From: Streptomyces ficellus
GTDB lineage: Bacteria; Actinomycetota; Actinomycetes; Streptomycetales; Streptomycetaceae
Length of the DNA: 64,000 bases
Assembly (NCBI RefSeq): GCF_030406405.1
Contig: NZ_JAUEPL010000022.1
Span: 1-64,000 of the forward strand
Direction: 5' to 3'
The notes under the pieces are model-generated. The model saw only the letters and a program-made list of their open reading frames with translations, made no database searches and had not been told where the DNA came from. The first letter of the stretch is position 1. Each line of letters starts with the position of its first letter. The translations under genes were made by a program, and so were the position numbers. Below, piece by piece: positions 18,756 through 28,589 of this stretch.

Positions 18756-20705
18756 TCACACTCCCCTCATCAGCAGGGTCGCGGCGATCAGCACCGCCGT
18801 ACCTCCCAACATCGAGACCGCGTAGGAGCGGGCGAAGCCGTTCTGCAGCTTGCGCAGCCGGCCGGACAGTCCGCCGACCGAGGCGGCGGTGCCATTGACG
18901 ACCCCGTCCACCAGGGTGTGGTCGAGATACACCAGGGAGCGCGTGAGGTGCTCGCCGCCGCGGACCAGGACGATGTGGTTGAAGTCGTCCTGGAGCAGAT
19001 CGCGCCGGGCGGCCCGGGTGAGCAGCGAGCCGCGCGGGGCGACGACCGGCACGGGCCGGCGGCCGTACTGCGCGTACGCGATGCCCACACCGATCAGCAG
19101 GACGACGACCGTGGAGACGGTCACCGTGGCGGCGCTGACCGGCGGGTGCCCGTGCTCGAAGTCGGTCACCGGCCTCAGCCAGTTGACGAACGCGCCGTTC
19201 AGCGAGAAGAGCGCGCCCGCGAAGACCGATCCGAAGGCCAGCAGGATCATCGGGATCGTCATGGACCTGGGCGACTCGTGCGGGTGCGGCATCTCGCCCG
19301 GGTGGACCTCGATGCCGGGCTCGACGCTGGGCGCCGTGTCCGGGTCGGGGGCGGGCTGCCAGCGCTTCTCGCCGAAGAACGTCATGAGCATCACGCGGGT
19401 CATGTAGTACGCGGTGATGCCGGCGCCCAGCAGGGCGACCCCGCCGAGGATCCAGCCTTCCGTGCCGCCCTTGGCGAAGGCAGCCTCGATGATCTTGTCC
19501 TTGGACCAGAAGCCGGAGAGCCCCGGGAAGCCGATGATCGCCAGGTAGCCGAGCCCGAAGGTCACGAAGGTCACCGGCATGTACTTCCGGAGGCCCCCGT
19601 ACTTCCTCATGTCGACCTCGTCGTTCATGCCGTGCATGACCGAACCGGCGCCGAGGAACAGCCCGGCCTTGAAGAAGCCGTGCGTCACCAGGTGCATGAT
19701 CGCGAAGGCGTACCCGACGGGACCGAGTCCGGCCGCCAGGATCATGTAGCCGATCTGCGACATCGTCGAACCGGCCAGCGCCTTCTTGATGTCGTCCTTG
19801 GCGCAACCGACGATCGCACCGAAGAGGAGCGTGACCGCGCCGACGACCGCGACCGCCAGCTGTGCGTCCGGTGCGGCGTTGAAGATCGCGCCCGACCTGG
19901 TGATGAGGTAGACCCCGGCGGTCACCATGGTGGCCGCGTGGATCAGGGCCGAGACCGGGGTCGGGCCCTCCATCGCGTCACCGAGCCAGGACTGCAGCGG
20001 CACCTGCGCGGACTTGCCGCAGGCGGCGAGCAGCAGCATCAGCCCGATGGCCGTCAGCATCCCTTCCGACGTCTCGCCCGTGGCGGCCAGCACCGGCCCG
20101 AAGGCGAACGTCCCGAAGGTGGTGAACATCAGCATGATGGCGATCGACAGGCCCATGTCGCCGACCCGGTTGACCAGGAAGGCCTTCTTCGCGGCCGTGG
20201 CCGCGCTGGGCTTGTGCTGCCAGAAGCCGATGAGCAGGAACGACGCGAGACCGACGCCCTCCCAGCCGAAGTACAGCAGCAGGTAGTTGTCGGCGAGGAC
20301 GAGCAGCAGCATCGCCGCGAGGAAGAGGTTCAGGTAGCCGAAGAAGCGGCGCCGGCGCTCGTCGTGCGCCATGTACCCGATCGAGTAGACATGGATGAGC
20401 GTGCCGACACCGGTGATCAGCAGAACGAAGGTCATCGACAGCTGGTCGAGCTGGAAGGCGACGTCCGCCTGGAAACTCTCCACCGGCACCCAGCTGAACA
20501 GGTGCTGGCGCAGGGTCCGTTCCTCTGCGCCCCTGCCGAGCATGTCGAAGAAGAGCACCGCCCCGATGACGAAGGAGGCGGCGGCGAGCACGGTGCCGAG
20601 CCAGTGCCCGGCCCGGTCCAGGCGCCGGCCGCCGCACAGCAGGACGGCCGCTCCCAGCAGAGGCGCCGCGACGAGCAGCGCGATCAAGTTCTCAGCGTTC
20701 TCCAC
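18756..20705 (-). CDS. nuoL: NADH-quinone oxidoreductase subunit L
   Basis: A 649-residue largest membrane subunit. It has the canonical NuoL features FGWEGVGLASFLLIGFW, CGKSAQVPLQSWLGDAMEGP, VSALIHAATMVTAGVYL and KDDIKKALAGSTMSQIGYM. The long C-terminal part contains the lateral helix region that runs along NuoM and NuoN. The GTG at 20705 follows the nuoK stop by 14 bp. A cytoplasmic loop of about 50 residues near 480-530 (PDPDTAPSVEPG, then HPHESPR) is longer than in enterobacterial NuoL. Confidence 0.96.
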   Translation of the reverse strand: MENAENLIALLVAAPLLGAAVLLCGGRRLDRAGHWLGTVLAAASFVIGAVLFFDMLGRGAEERTLRQHLFSWVPVESFQADVAFQLDQLSMTFVLLITGVGTLIHVYSIGYMAHDERRRRFFGYLNLFLAAMLLLVLADNYLLLYFGWEGVGLASFLLIGFWQHKPSAATAAKKAFLVNRVGDMGLSIAIMLMFTTFGTFAFGPVLAATGETSEGMLTAIGLMLLLAACGKSAQVPLQSWLGDAMEGPTPVSALIHAATMVTAGVYLITRSGAIFNAAPDAQLAVAVVGAVTLLFGAIVGCAKDDIKKALAGSTMSQIGYMILAAGLGPVGYAFAIMHLVTHGFFKAGLFLGAGSVMHGMNDEVDMRKYGGLRKYMPVTFVTFGLGYLAIIGFPGLSGFWSKDKIIEAAFAKGGTEGWILGGVALLGAGITAYYMTRVMLMTFFGEKRWQPAPDPDTAPSVEPGIEVHPGEMPHPHESPRSMTIPMILLAFGSVFAGALFSLNGAFVNWLRPVTDFEHGHPPVSAATVTVSTVVVLLIGVGIAYAQYGRRPVPVVAPRGSLLTRAARRDLLQDDFNHIVLVRGGEHLTRSLVYLDHTLVDGVVNGTAASVGGLSGRLRKLQNGFARSYAVSMLGGTAVLIAATLLMRGV

Positions 20706-20719
20706 GAGTCAAGCGCCCC

Positions 20720-21019
20720 TTACAGCTTCATCAGGCTGGCGTCGTCGACCGAGGCCGAGTGGCGGGAACGGAACAGCGACACGATGATCGCGAGCCCGAC
20801 CACGACCTCCGCGGCGGCGACGACCATCGTGAAGAAGGCGATGATCTGGCCGTCGAGATTGCCGTGCATACGGGAGAAGGCGACGAACGCGAGGTTGCAG
20901 GCGTTGAGCATCAGCTCGACGCACATGAAGACGACGATCGCGTTGCGCCGGATCAGCACCCCGGCCGCACCGATGGTGAACAACAGGGCGGCGAGGTAGA
21001 GGTAGTTGACCGGATTCAC
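20720..21019 (-). CDS. nuoK: NADH-quinone oxidoreductase subunit K
   Basis: A 99-residue three-helix subunit. The conserved glutamates lie in VFMCVELMLNACN and FTMVVAAAEVVVGLA, where E-channel carboxylates are known in this family. The GTG at 21019 overlaps the nuoJ stop as GTGA. Length matches the family (about 100). Confidence 0.95.
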   Translation of the reverse strand: MNPVNYLYLAALLFTIGAAGVLIRRNAIVVFMCVELMLNACNLAFVAFSRMHGNLDGQIIAFFTMVVAAAEVVVGLAIIVSLFRSRHSASVDDASLMKL

Positions 21020-21864
21020 TGCGCGTTCTCCTCCTCACGGCTCTGCGGCCGGGACGCCTGCGGCCCCGTCCCCTGGTGCCCGAGCCGCTCCTCGGCGCGC
21101 TGCTCCAGCGCCTTGACGGCCTCCAGCGCCTGGGAGGACACATCGCGGATCTGCCCGCGCGCCCGCAGCGTCTTGCTGACGGTGAGCTCGGACGGGGTGC
21201 CGTCCGGCAGCAGACCCGGGATGTCGACCGCGTTGTGCCGGGCGTAGACACCGGGCGCGGGAAGCGGCGGCAGGTGCGTGCCCTCCCGTACCCGCTGCTC
21301 GGCCAGTTCCCGCTGGGTACGGGCCGGCTCGGTGCGCTCCCGGTGGGTCAGCACCATCGCGCCGACCGCGGCGGTGATCAGCAGCGCACCGGTGATCTCG
21401 AAGGCGAAGACGTACTTGCTGAAGATCAGCGCCGCGAGGCCCTCCACATTCCCGCCGGCGTTCGCCGTGCCGAGCCCGTTGAAGGTGTCCAGCGAGGCCC
21501 GGCTGATCCCGGCGACGAGCAGGATGCCGAAGCCGAGCCCGCAGGCGGCGGCCAGCCAGCGCTGGCCCTTGATGGTCTCCTTCAGGGAGTCGGCGGCGGT
21601 GACGCCGACCAGCATGACGACGAAGAGGAAGAGCATCATGATCGCGCCGGTGTAGACGACGATCTGGACGACGCCCAGGAAGTACGCGCCGTTGGCGAGG
21701 TAGAAGACCGCCAGAACGATCATCGTGCCCGCCAGGCACAGGGCGCTGTGCACGGCCTTCTTCATCAGGATGGTGCACAGCGCGCCGATGACGGCGATGG
21801 TGCCGAGGATCCAGAACTGCACGGCCTCGCCCGTCGAGGTCGCGGTGGCGGCGAGGGTGTTCAT
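21016..21864 (-). CDS. nuoJ: NADH-quinone oxidoreductase subunit J
   Basis: A 282-residue subunit with five helices in the first 190 residues, including GVVQIVVYTGAIMMLFLF with the helix-3 pi-bulge region. About 90 hydrophilic residues follow (VYARHNAVDIPGLLPDG, then ALEQRAEERLG), a long tail found in actinobacterial NuoJ and absent from E. coli NuoJ. The ATG at 21864 overlaps the nuoI stop as ATGA. The tail could contact peripheral-arm or supercomplex partners, which is inference. Confidence 0.94.
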   Translation of the reverse strand: MNTLAATATSTGEAVQFWILGTIAVIGALCTILMKKAVHSALCLAGTMIVLAVFYLANGAYFLGVVQIVVYTGAIMMLFLFVVMLVGVTAADSLKETIKGQRWLAAACGLGFGILLVAGISRASLDTFNGLGTANAGGNVEGLAALIFSKYVFAFEITGALLITAAVGAMVLTHRERTEPARTQRELAEQRVREGTHLPPLPAPGVYARHNAVDIPGLLPDGTPSELTVSKTLRARGQIRDVSSQALEAVKALEQRAEERLGHQGTGPQASRPQSREEENAQ

Positions 21865-22484
21865 GTCCCGATCACCTTCTTCGCGGCGGGCTCGCCCTCG
21901 CCGAAGTCCGACGCGGCCTCCTGCGGAGGCTGGTCCTTGCTCACCGCGGCCTGCCGGACCGTGCCGGGCGCGGCCTCGGTGACCAGCCCCCGGTAGTAGT
22001 CCTGCTCGGTCATGCCCGGGAAGATGGCGTGCGGCGTGTCGACCATGCCCTCGTCCAGGCCGGCGAGCAGCTGTTCCTTCGTATAGATGAGGTTCTCGCG
22101 GGAGCTGTCGGCCAGTTCGAACTCGTTCGTCATCGTCAGCGCCCGTGTCGGGCAGGCCTCGATGCACAGGCCGCACAGGATGCAGCGGGCGTAGTTGATC
22201 TGGTAGACGCGGCCGTACCGCTCACCCGGCGAGTAGCGCTCCTCGTCCGTGTTGTCCGCGCCTTCCACATAGATGGCGTCGGCGGGGCAGGCCCAGGCGC
22301 ACAGCTCGCAGCCGACGCACTTCTCCAGGCCGTCCGGATGCCGGTTGAGCTGATGGCGGCCGTGGAAGCGCGGCGCCGTCGTCTTCTTCTGTTCGGGGTA
22401 CTGCTCGGTCAGCCGCTTCTTGAACATGGCCTTGAAGGTCACGCCGAAGCCGGCGACCGGATTCTGGAAATTACTCTCAGACAC
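21861..22484 (-). CDS. nuoI: NADH-quinone oxidoreductase subunit I (2x[4Fe-4S])
   Basis: A 207-residue ferredoxin-like subunit carrying clusters N6a and N6b. The two CxxCxxCxxxC motifs are visible at Cys56/59/62/66 and Cys101/104/107/111. The GTG at 22484 is fixed by AAAGGAGG ending 6 nt upstream, the clearest Shine-Dalgarno in the operon. It overlaps the nuoH end by 8 bp. The tail after residue 160 is longer than in E. coli. Confidence 0.95.
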   Translation of the reverse strand: MSESNFQNPVAGFGVTFKAMFKKRLTEQYPEQKKTTAPRFHGRHQLNRHPDGLEKCVGCELCAWACPADAIYVEGADNTDEERYSPGERYGRVYQINYARCILCGLCIEACPTRALTMTNEFELADSSRENLIYTKEQLLAGLDEGMVDTPHAIFPGMTEQDYYRGLVTEAAPGTVRQAAVSKDQPPQEAASDFGEGEPAAKKVIGT

Positions 22485-23835
22485 CGTCGGCCTCCTTTCC
22501 GTCACTCGTAGTGTCCGGCCCACCACTGACAATCAGCGCGCGCTCCTGGCGCGACCGCCGGCGAGGCACCGGCGGCAACGTCTGACCGGGCAGCGGCGGT
22601 ACGGGGAATCCACCGGCCATCGGATCGAACTCGGCGGGGGGTGCGGCCGCCTGCTCGGCCTGCTTGGCCTTCTTGTCGCGGAAGACGTCCGCGACGAAGG
22701 AGAGCAGCAGAACCGCGATGACCGCGCCCGCGACGTACAGCACGATCTGCTGGAAGTCGTAGTTCTCGTTGCGCAGCGCGCGCACGGTCGCGACCAGCAT
22801 CAGCCAGACCACCGAGACCGGGATGAGGACCTTCCAGCCGAGCTTCATCAGCTGGTCGTAGCGGACGCGGGGCAGCGTGCCGCGCAGCCAGATGAAGAAG
22901 AACAGCAGCAGCTGGACCTTGAGGACGAACCAGAGCATCGGCCACCAGCCGTGGTTCGCGCCCTCCCAGAAGGTGGACACGGGCCACGGTGCTCGCCAGC
23001 CACCCAGGAAGAGGGTCACGGAGACCGCCGAGACGGTCACCATGTTCACGTACTCGGCGAGCATGAACATCGCGAACTTGATGGAGCTGTACTCGGTGTT
23101 GAAGCCGCCCACCAGGTCGCCCTCGGACTCCGGCATGTCGAACGGGGCGCGGTTGGTCTCCCCGACCATCGTGACGACGTAGATGATGAACGAGACCGGC
23201 AGCAGGATGATGTACCAGCGGTCCGCCTGCGCCTCGACGATCGCCGAGGTCGACATCGATCCGGAGTAGAGGAAGACGGACGCGAAGGCGGCGCCCATCG
23301 CGATCTCGTAGGAGATCATCTGCGCGCACGAGCGCAGGCCGCCGAGCAGCGGGTACGTCGAGCCGGACGACCAGCCGGCCAGGACGATGCCGTAGATGCC
23401 GACGGAGGCGACGGCGAGGATGTAGAGCATCGCGATCGGCAGGTCGGTGAGCTGCATCGTGGTGCGCTGACCGAAGATCGAGACCTCGTTGCCGGCCGGG
23501 CCGAAGGGGATCACCGCGATCGCCATGAACGCGGGGATGGCGGCGACGATCGGGGCGAGGACGTACACGACCTTGTCGGCCCGCTTGACGACCACGTCCT
23601 CCTTGAGCATCAGCTTGATGCCGTCCGCCAGGGACTGGAGCAAGCCCCAGGGACCGTGCCGGTTGGGCCCGATGCGCAGCTGCATCCAGGCGACCACCTT
23701 GCGTTCCCACACGATGGAGAAGAGCACGGTGATCATCAGGAAGGCGAAGCAGAAGACCGCCTTGATCACCACGAGCCACCAGGGATCGCGGCCGAACATG
23801 GACAGGTCTTCCGCGGCCAGGGTGTACGGGATCAT
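22477..23835 (-). CDS. nuoH: NADH-quinone oxidoreductase subunit H
   Basis: A 452-residue quinone-site membrane subunit with eight predicted helices. WERKVVAWMQLRIGPNRHGP and LADGIKLMLKED are the conserved Q-chamber loops, and GETNRAPFDMPESEGDLVGGFNTEYSS-type sequence (shown in part: NRAPFDMPESEGDLV) carries the acidic E-channel residues. The C-terminal ~60 residues are a Pro/Arg-rich hydrophilic extension (FPVPPLPGQTLPPVP). The ATG at 23835 overlaps the nuoG stop as ATGA. Confidence 0.95.
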   Translation of the reverse strand: MIPYTLAAEDLSMFGRDPWWLVVIKAVFCFAFLMITVLFSIVWERKVVAWMQLRIGPNRHGPWGLLQSLADGIKLMLKEDVVVKRADKVVYVLAPIVAAIPAFMAIAVIPFGPAGNEVSIFGQRTTMQLTDLPIAMLYILAVASVGIYGIVLAGWSSGSTYPLLGGLRSCAQMISYEIAMGAAFASVFLYSGSMSTSAIVEAQADRWYIILLPVSFIIYVVTMVGETNRAPFDMPESEGDLVGGFNTEYSSIKFAMFMLAEYVNMVTVSAVSVTLFLGGWRAPWPVSTFWEGANHGWWPMLWFVLKVQLLLFFFIWLRGTLPRVRYDQLMKLGWKVLIPVSVVWLMLVATVRALRNENYDFQQIVLYVAGAVIAVLLLSFVADVFRDKKAKQAEQAAAPPAEFDPMAGGFPVPPLPGQTLPPVPRRRSRQERALIVSGGPDTTSDGKEADGV

Positions 23836-26330
23836 GCCTCCACCTCCGTGGGGGCCGCGGAGTTCGGGGTCGTCGGGGCGATGCGGACCAGCCGGCCGGG
23901 GGCGGTGCCCATGGCGGACAGGACGCCACCGGGGGTGGAGTTGAGCGGCAGCCAGACCACCCGGTCGGGCATGTCGGTCACCTTCAGGGGCAGTTCGACC
24001 GTGCCCGCCGGTCCGGTGACCGACAGCGGGTCGCCGTCCTTGACGCCCACCTCCGCCGCCGTGGCCGCCGACAGGCGGGCCACCGAGGCGTGGCGGGTGC
24101 CCGCCAGGGCGTCGTCGCCCTCCTGGAGGACGCCCAGGTCCAGCAGCATCCGGTGGCCGGCCAGCACCGCCTCGCCCTCGCCCGCGCGGGGCAGCGGCGC
24201 GGCGGACTCGGCCGGGTCGCCCGCCCGCGTGCCGTCCCACGCGCCGAGCCGGTCCAGCTCGCGGCGTACGGCCTGCACATCCGGCAGCGCGAAGTGCACG
24301 TCAAGGGTGTCGGCCAGCATGTGCAGCACGCGCGTGTCCGTCGGGGCGACCGGGCGCGTCATGTGCTGCGGCTCCAGGGCGGCGTCGAACGGCCGGGCCC
24401 TGCCCTCCCAGTTGAGGAAGGTGCCGGGCTTCTCGGCGACCGCGGCCACCGGGAAGACCACGTCCGCCCGCCGCGTCACCTCGCTCGGCCGCAGCTCCAG
24501 CGAGACCACGAACGCCGCGTCGAGCGCTTCACGCGCGCGCCGCGGGTCCGGCAGGTCCGCCACCTCGACGCCCGCCACCAGCAGGGCGGCCAGCTCGCCG
24601 GTGACCGCCGCCTCGACGATCTGGCCGGTGTCCCGCCCGTAGCGGTGCGGCAGTTCGCGTACGCCCCAGGCGGCCGCCGTCTCCTCACGCGCGCGTGGAT
24701 CGGTCGCGGGCCGCCCGCCCGGCAGCAGCGACGGGATCGCGCCCGCCCACACCGCACCGCGCTCACCGGCCCGGCGCGGGATCCACACCAGCTCCGCGCC
24801 GGTCGCCGCCGCGGCCCGTACGGCGGCGGTCAGCGCGCCCGGCACGCCCGCCAGCCGCTCACCAGCCACGATCACCGCACCGGGCGCGCGCAGCGCCTCG
24901 GCGGCGGCGGTGCCGGCCGCGTCCAGGCCCGTGCCGGAGGCCAGCGCCTCCAGCCACTCCGGCTCCGTCCCGGGCGCCGTCGCCAGGAGCGTCCCGCCCG
25001 CCTTCTGCAGGCCCCGGGTCGCGTGCGAAGCCAGCGCGAACGTCCGCTGGCCCCGCTTGCGCCACGCCTTGCGCAGCCGCAGGAAGACGCCGGGCGCCTC
25101 CTCCTCCGCCTCCAGCCCGACGAGCAGCACCGCCGGGGCCTTCTCCAGGGAGGTGTACGTGACCCCCCGGCCGTCCAGGTCCCGGCCGCGACCGGCGACG
25201 CGGGCGGCCAGGAAGTCGGCCTCCTCGCTGCTGTGCACCCGGGCACGGAAGTCGATGTCGTTGGTGTCGAGCGCCACCCGCGCGAACTTGGCGTACGCGT
25301 AGGAGTCCTCGACCGTCAGCCGCCCGCCGGTCAGGACGCCCGTGCGCCCCCTGACCAGCCCGCGCGCGGCCGCCTGAAGCGCCTCCGGCCACGAGGCGGG
25401 CTCAAGGACGCCCTCCGCGTTGCGCACCAGCGGCGTGGTGAGCCGGTCACGCTGCTGCGCGTACCGGAACGCGAACCGCCCCTTGTCGCACAGCCACTCC
25501 TCGTTGACCTCCGGGTCGTTGGCCGCGAGCCGCCGCATGACCTTGCCGCGCCGGTGGTCGGTGCGCGTCGCACAGCCACCCGCGCAGTGCTCGCACACAC
25601 TCGGCGACGAGACCAGGTCGAACGGCCGGGAACGGAACCGGTACGCGGCCGACGTCAGCGCGCCGACCGGGCAGATCTGGATGGTGTTGCCGGAGAAGTA
25701 CGACTCGAAGGGGTCGCCCTCACCGGTGCCGACCTGCTGGAGCGCGCCGCGCTCGATCAGCTCGATCATCGGGTCGCCGGCGACCTGGTTGGAGAACCGG
25801 GTGCAGCGCGCGCACAGCACGCACCGCTCACGGTCCAGCAGCACCTGCGTGGAGATCGGCACGGGCTTGGCGAACGTCCGCTTCCTGCCCTCGAAGCGGG
25901 ACTCGGCCTGCCCGTGCGACAGGGCCTGGTTCTGCAGCGGGCACTCACCGCCCTTGTCGCAGACCGGGCAGTCCAGGGGGTGGTTGATGAGCAGCAGCTC
26001 CATCACCCCCACCTGCGCCTTCTCGGCGACCGGCGAGGTCAGCTGGGTCTTGACGACCATGCCGTCGGTGCAGGTGATCGTGCAGGACGCCATCGGCTTG
26101 CGCTGGCCCTCGACCTCCACGATGCACTGCCGGCAGGCGCCGGCCGGGTCGAGCAGCGGGTGGTCGCAGAACCGGGGGATCTCGATGCCGAGCTGCTCGG
26201 CGGCGCGGATGACCAGCGTCCCCTTGGGGACGGAGATCTCGATCCCGTCGATGGTCAGCGTGACCAGGTCCTCCGGCGGGGCGGCAGCGCTGCCGCCCCC
26301 GGCGGAGGCGGCTGACGTGGTGACGGTCAT
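23832..26330 (-). CDS. nuoG: NADH-quinone oxidoreductase subunit G
   Basis: An 832-residue iron-sulfur subunit of the NADH module. It opens with a [2Fe-2S] domain (FCDHPLLDPAGACRQC, then MASC), a His-Cys cluster segment (HPLDCPVCDKGGECPLQ), and a 4Fe-4S pair (CVLCARCTRF, then IQICPVGALT). A molybdopterin-oxidoreductase-like fold follows from about residue 240, starting with SVCEHCAGGC and EWLCDKGRF, in which no molybdenum is expected. The ATG at 26330 begins a short Ser/Ala/Gly-rich leader. Seventy-nine bp separate it from the nuoF stop, the largest gap inside the operon. Confidence 0.95.
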   Translation of the reverse strand: MTVTTSAASAGGGSAAAPPEDLVTLTIDGIEISVPKGTLVIRAAEQLGIEIPRFCDHPLLDPAGACRQCIVEVEGQRKPMASCTITCTDGMVVKTQLTSPVAEKAQVGVMELLLINHPLDCPVCDKGGECPLQNQALSHGQAESRFEGRKRTFAKPVPISTQVLLDRERCVLCARCTRFSNQVAGDPMIELIERGALQQVGTGEGDPFESYFSGNTIQICPVGALTSAAYRFRSRPFDLVSSPSVCEHCAGGCATRTDHRRGKVMRRLAANDPEVNEEWLCDKGRFAFRYAQQRDRLTTPLVRNAEGVLEPASWPEALQAAARGLVRGRTGVLTGGRLTVEDSYAYAKFARVALDTNDIDFRARVHSSEEADFLAARVAGRGRDLDGRGVTYTSLEKAPAVLLVGLEAEEEAPGVFLRLRKAWRKRGQRTFALASHATRGLQKAGGTLLATAPGTEPEWLEALASGTGLDAAGTAAAEALRAPGAVIVAGERLAGVPGALTAAVRAAAATGAELVWIPRRAGERGAVWAGAIPSLLPGGRPATDPRAREETAAAWGVRELPHRYGRDTGQIVEAAVTGELAALLVAGVEVADLPDPRRAREALDAAFVVSLELRPSEVTRRADVVFPVAAVAEKPGTFLNWEGRARPFDAALEPQHMTRPVAPTDTRVLHMLADTLDVHFALPDVQAVRRELDRLGAWDGTRAGDPAESAAPLPRAGEGEAVLAGHRMLLDLGVLQEGDDALAGTRHASVARLSAATAAEVGVKDGDPLSVTGPAGTVELPLKVTDMPDRVVWLPLNSTPGGVLSAMGTAPGRLVRIAPTTPNSAAPTEVEA

Positions 26331-26409
26331 GCGTCCACCTCCAGGTGGGATGCGTCGGCCGGGCGGCGCGCGGCGGGGCCCCGGCGAAGGGTCGTGGCGT
26401 GGGAGGCGG

Positions 26410-27753
26410 TCATGCCGTCACCCCCGCGTGGTTGTCCGCCCAGGCGGTGGACTTGGCCGGGTCGAAGGGGCAGCCCTTGCCCGTGATGTGCTGCTCGTAC
26501 TCCTCACGGAAGTACTTCAGCGACGAGAAGATCGGCGAGGCAGCGCCGTCGCCGAGCGCGCAGAACGACTTGCCGTTGATGTTGTCGGCGATGTCGTTCA
26601 GCTTGTCGAGGTCGTCCATGTCGCCCTTGCCGGCCTCGATGTCGCGGAGCAACTGCACCAGCCAGTAGGTGCCCTCACGGCACGGGGTGCACTTGCCGCA
26701 CGACTCGTGGGCGTAGAACTCGGTCCACCGGGTCACCGCCCGCACCACGCACGTCGTCTCGTCGAAGCACTGCAGGGCCTTGGTGCCGAGCATCGAGCCG
26801 GCGGCGCCCACGGCCTCGTAGTCCAGCGGTACGTCGAGGTGCTCGTCGGTGAACATCGGGGTCGACGAGCCGCCGGGCGTCCAGAACTTGAGCCGGTGGC
26901 CGGGCCGCATGCCACCGCTCATGTCGAGCAGCTGGCGCAGCGTGATGCCGAGCGGCGCCTCGTACTGGCCGGGGGATGCGACATGCCCGCTGAGCGAGTA
27001 GAGCGTGAAGCCGGGGGATTTCTCGCTGCCCATCGAGCGGAACCAGTCCTTGCCCCGGTTCAGGATCGCGGGAACCGAGGCGATCGACTCGACGTTGTTC
27101 ACCACAGTGGGGCACGCGTACAGACCGGCGACCGCTGGGAAGGGGGGACGCAGCCGGGGCTGGCCACGGCGGCCTTCGAGCGAGTCGAGCAGTGCGGTCT
27201 CCTCACCGCAGATGTACGCGCCCGCGCCCGCGTGCACGGTGAGTTCGAGGTCGAGTCCACTGCCGAGGATGTTCGTGCCGAGGTAGCCCGCCGCGTACGC
27301 CTCGCGCACGGCGGCGTGCAGCCTGCGCAGGACGGGCACCACTTCGCCGCGCAGATAGATGAAGGCGTGGTTCGACCTGATCGCGTAACAGGCGATCACG
27401 ATCCCCTCGATGAGGGAGTGCGGGTTGGCGAACAGGAGCGGGATGTCCTTGCAGGTCCCCGGCTCGGATTCGTCGGCGTTGACCACGAGATAGTGCGGTT
27501 TGCCGTCCCCCTGGGGGATGAACTGCCACTTCATCCCGGTGGGGAAGCCGGCGCCGCCACGGCCGCGCAGGCCGGATTCCTTGACGTACGCGATGAGGTC
27601 GTCGGGCGACATGGCGAGGGCCTTCTTCAGCCCCTCGTACCCCTCGTGCCGTGTGTACGTCTCCAGCGTCCAGGAGCCGGGCTGGTCCCAGAACGCGGAC
27701 AGGACCGGCGAGAGCAGCTTCTCGGGGCTGGTCATCTCGGGTGCCAACGTCAT
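26410..27753 (-). CDS. nuoF: NADH-quinone oxidoreductase subunit F (FMN, NADH site)
   Basis: A 447-residue flavoprotein subunit. GLRGRGGAGFPTGMKW is the NADH/FMN glycine-rich region, and YLVVNADESEPGTCKD is the FMN-binding part. Cluster N3 ligands are ESCGKCTPCREG and the distal Cys in FCALGDGA. The ATG at 27753 shares a base with the nuoE stop (TGATG) and has GGAGG 7 nt upstream; an in-frame GTG at 27756 is less well placed. It transfers hydride from NADH to the iron-sulfur chain. Confidence 0.95.
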   Translation of the reverse strand: MTLAPEMTSPEKLLSPVLSAFWDQPGSWTLETYTRHEGYEGLKKALAMSPDDLIAYVKESGLRGRGGAGFPTGMKWQFIPQGDGKPHYLVVNADESEPGTCKDIPLLFANPHSLIEGIVIACYAIRSNHAFIYLRGEVVPVLRRLHAAVREAYAAGYLGTNILGSGLDLELTVHAGAGAYICGEETALLDSLEGRRGQPRLRPPFPAVAGLYACPTVVNNVESIASVPAILNRGKDWFRSMGSEKSPGFTLYSLSGHVASPGQYEAPLGITLRQLLDMSGGMRPGHRLKFWTPGGSSTPMFTDEHLDVPLDYEAVGAAGSMLGTKALQCFDETTCVVRAVTRWTEFYAHESCGKCTPCREGTYWLVQLLRDIEAGKGDMDDLDKLNDIADNINGKSFCALGDGAASPIFSSLKYFREEYEQHITGKGCPFDPAKSTAWADNHAGVTA

Positions 27754-28589
27754 CACTCCCCCTCCTCGGTGACCGGGCCGGACGGGTGCTCGCGGTCCGA
27801 GGCCGAGGTCGGCTGTGGCGCGTCGTGCGAACTGAGGTGCCCCGACCCGGGCATGGGCTCGTCCCGCGGGGCCTCGCCGCGTGGGTGGACCACGCGCGCG
27901 CCCGGCTCGGCCTCGCCCTTGGCGAGCCGGAGCCCGACCAGTGAGGCGGGGCCCGCGCCGCCGGTGGCCTCGACCGCGCCGGGGCGCTCGTCGGGGAAGC
28001 CGGCCAGGATGCGGGCGGTCTCCTTGTACGTGCACAGGGGCGCGCCGCGCGTCGGTGCGACGGGGCGGCCCGCGCGCAGGTCGTCGACGAGCCGCTTGGC
28101 CGACTCGGGCGTCTGGTTGTCGAAGAACTCCCAGTTGACCATCACCACGGGCGCGAAGTCGCAGGCCGCGTTGCACTCGATGTGTTCGAGGGTGACCTTG
28201 CCGTCCGGTGTCGTCTCGTTGTTGCCGACGCCGAGGTGCTCCTGGAGCTCCTCGAAGATCGCGTCCCCGCCCATGACCGCGCACAGGGTGTTGGTGCACA
28301 CCCCGACCTGGTAGTCGCCGCCCGGCCCCCGCCGGTACATGCTGTAGAAGGTGGCGACGGCGGTGACCTCGGCGGTGGTCAGGCCCAGCATGTCGGCGCA
28401 GAACCGCATGCCGGTCCGGGAGACGTACCCCTCCTCCGACTGCGCCAGGTGCAGCAGCGGCAGCAGCGCGGAACGGGAGTCCGGGTAGCGGGCGATGATC
28501 TCCTTGGCATCCGCTTCGAGCCGGGCGCGCACATCGGCCGGGTAATCGGGGGCGGGCAGCTGCGGCATCCCCAGCGATACGTCTGTCAT
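27753..28589 (-). CDS. nuoE: NADH-quinone oxidoreductase subunit E ([2Fe-2S])
   Basis: A 278-residue thioredoxin-fold [2Fe-2S] subunit. Ligands Cys98, Cys103, Cys139 and Cys143 are visible (VCTNTLC and CNAAC). The C-terminal ~80 residues are a hydrophilic extension beyond the 160-200-residue family core (ARVVHPRGEAPRDEPMPG). The ATG at 28589 overlaps the nuoD stop as TAATG. Confidence 0.94.
   Translation of the reverse strand: MTDVSLGMPQLPAPDYPADVRARLEADAKEIIARYPDSRSALLPLLHLAQSEEGYVSRTGMRFCADMLGLTTAEVTAVATFYSMYRRGPGGDYQVGVCTNTLCAVMGGDAIFEELQEHLGVGNNETTPDGKVTLEHIECNAACDFAPVVMVNWEFFDNQTPESAKRLVDDLRAGRPVAPTRGAPLCTYKETARILAGFPDERPGAVEATGGAGPASLVGLRLAKGEAEPGARVVHPRGEAPRDEPMPGSGHLSSHDAPQPTSASDREHPSGPVTEEGE

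Noticed and set aside
18757..18759. GTG start for nuoM
   Set aside because: The ribosome site is only 1 nt away from this GTG; the ATG at 18750 has a better spacing.
18918..20999. A 693-codon open frame antisense to nuoL and nuoK
   Set aside because: It has no family resemblance and mirrors nuoL codons; such long antisense frames are expected at this GC content.
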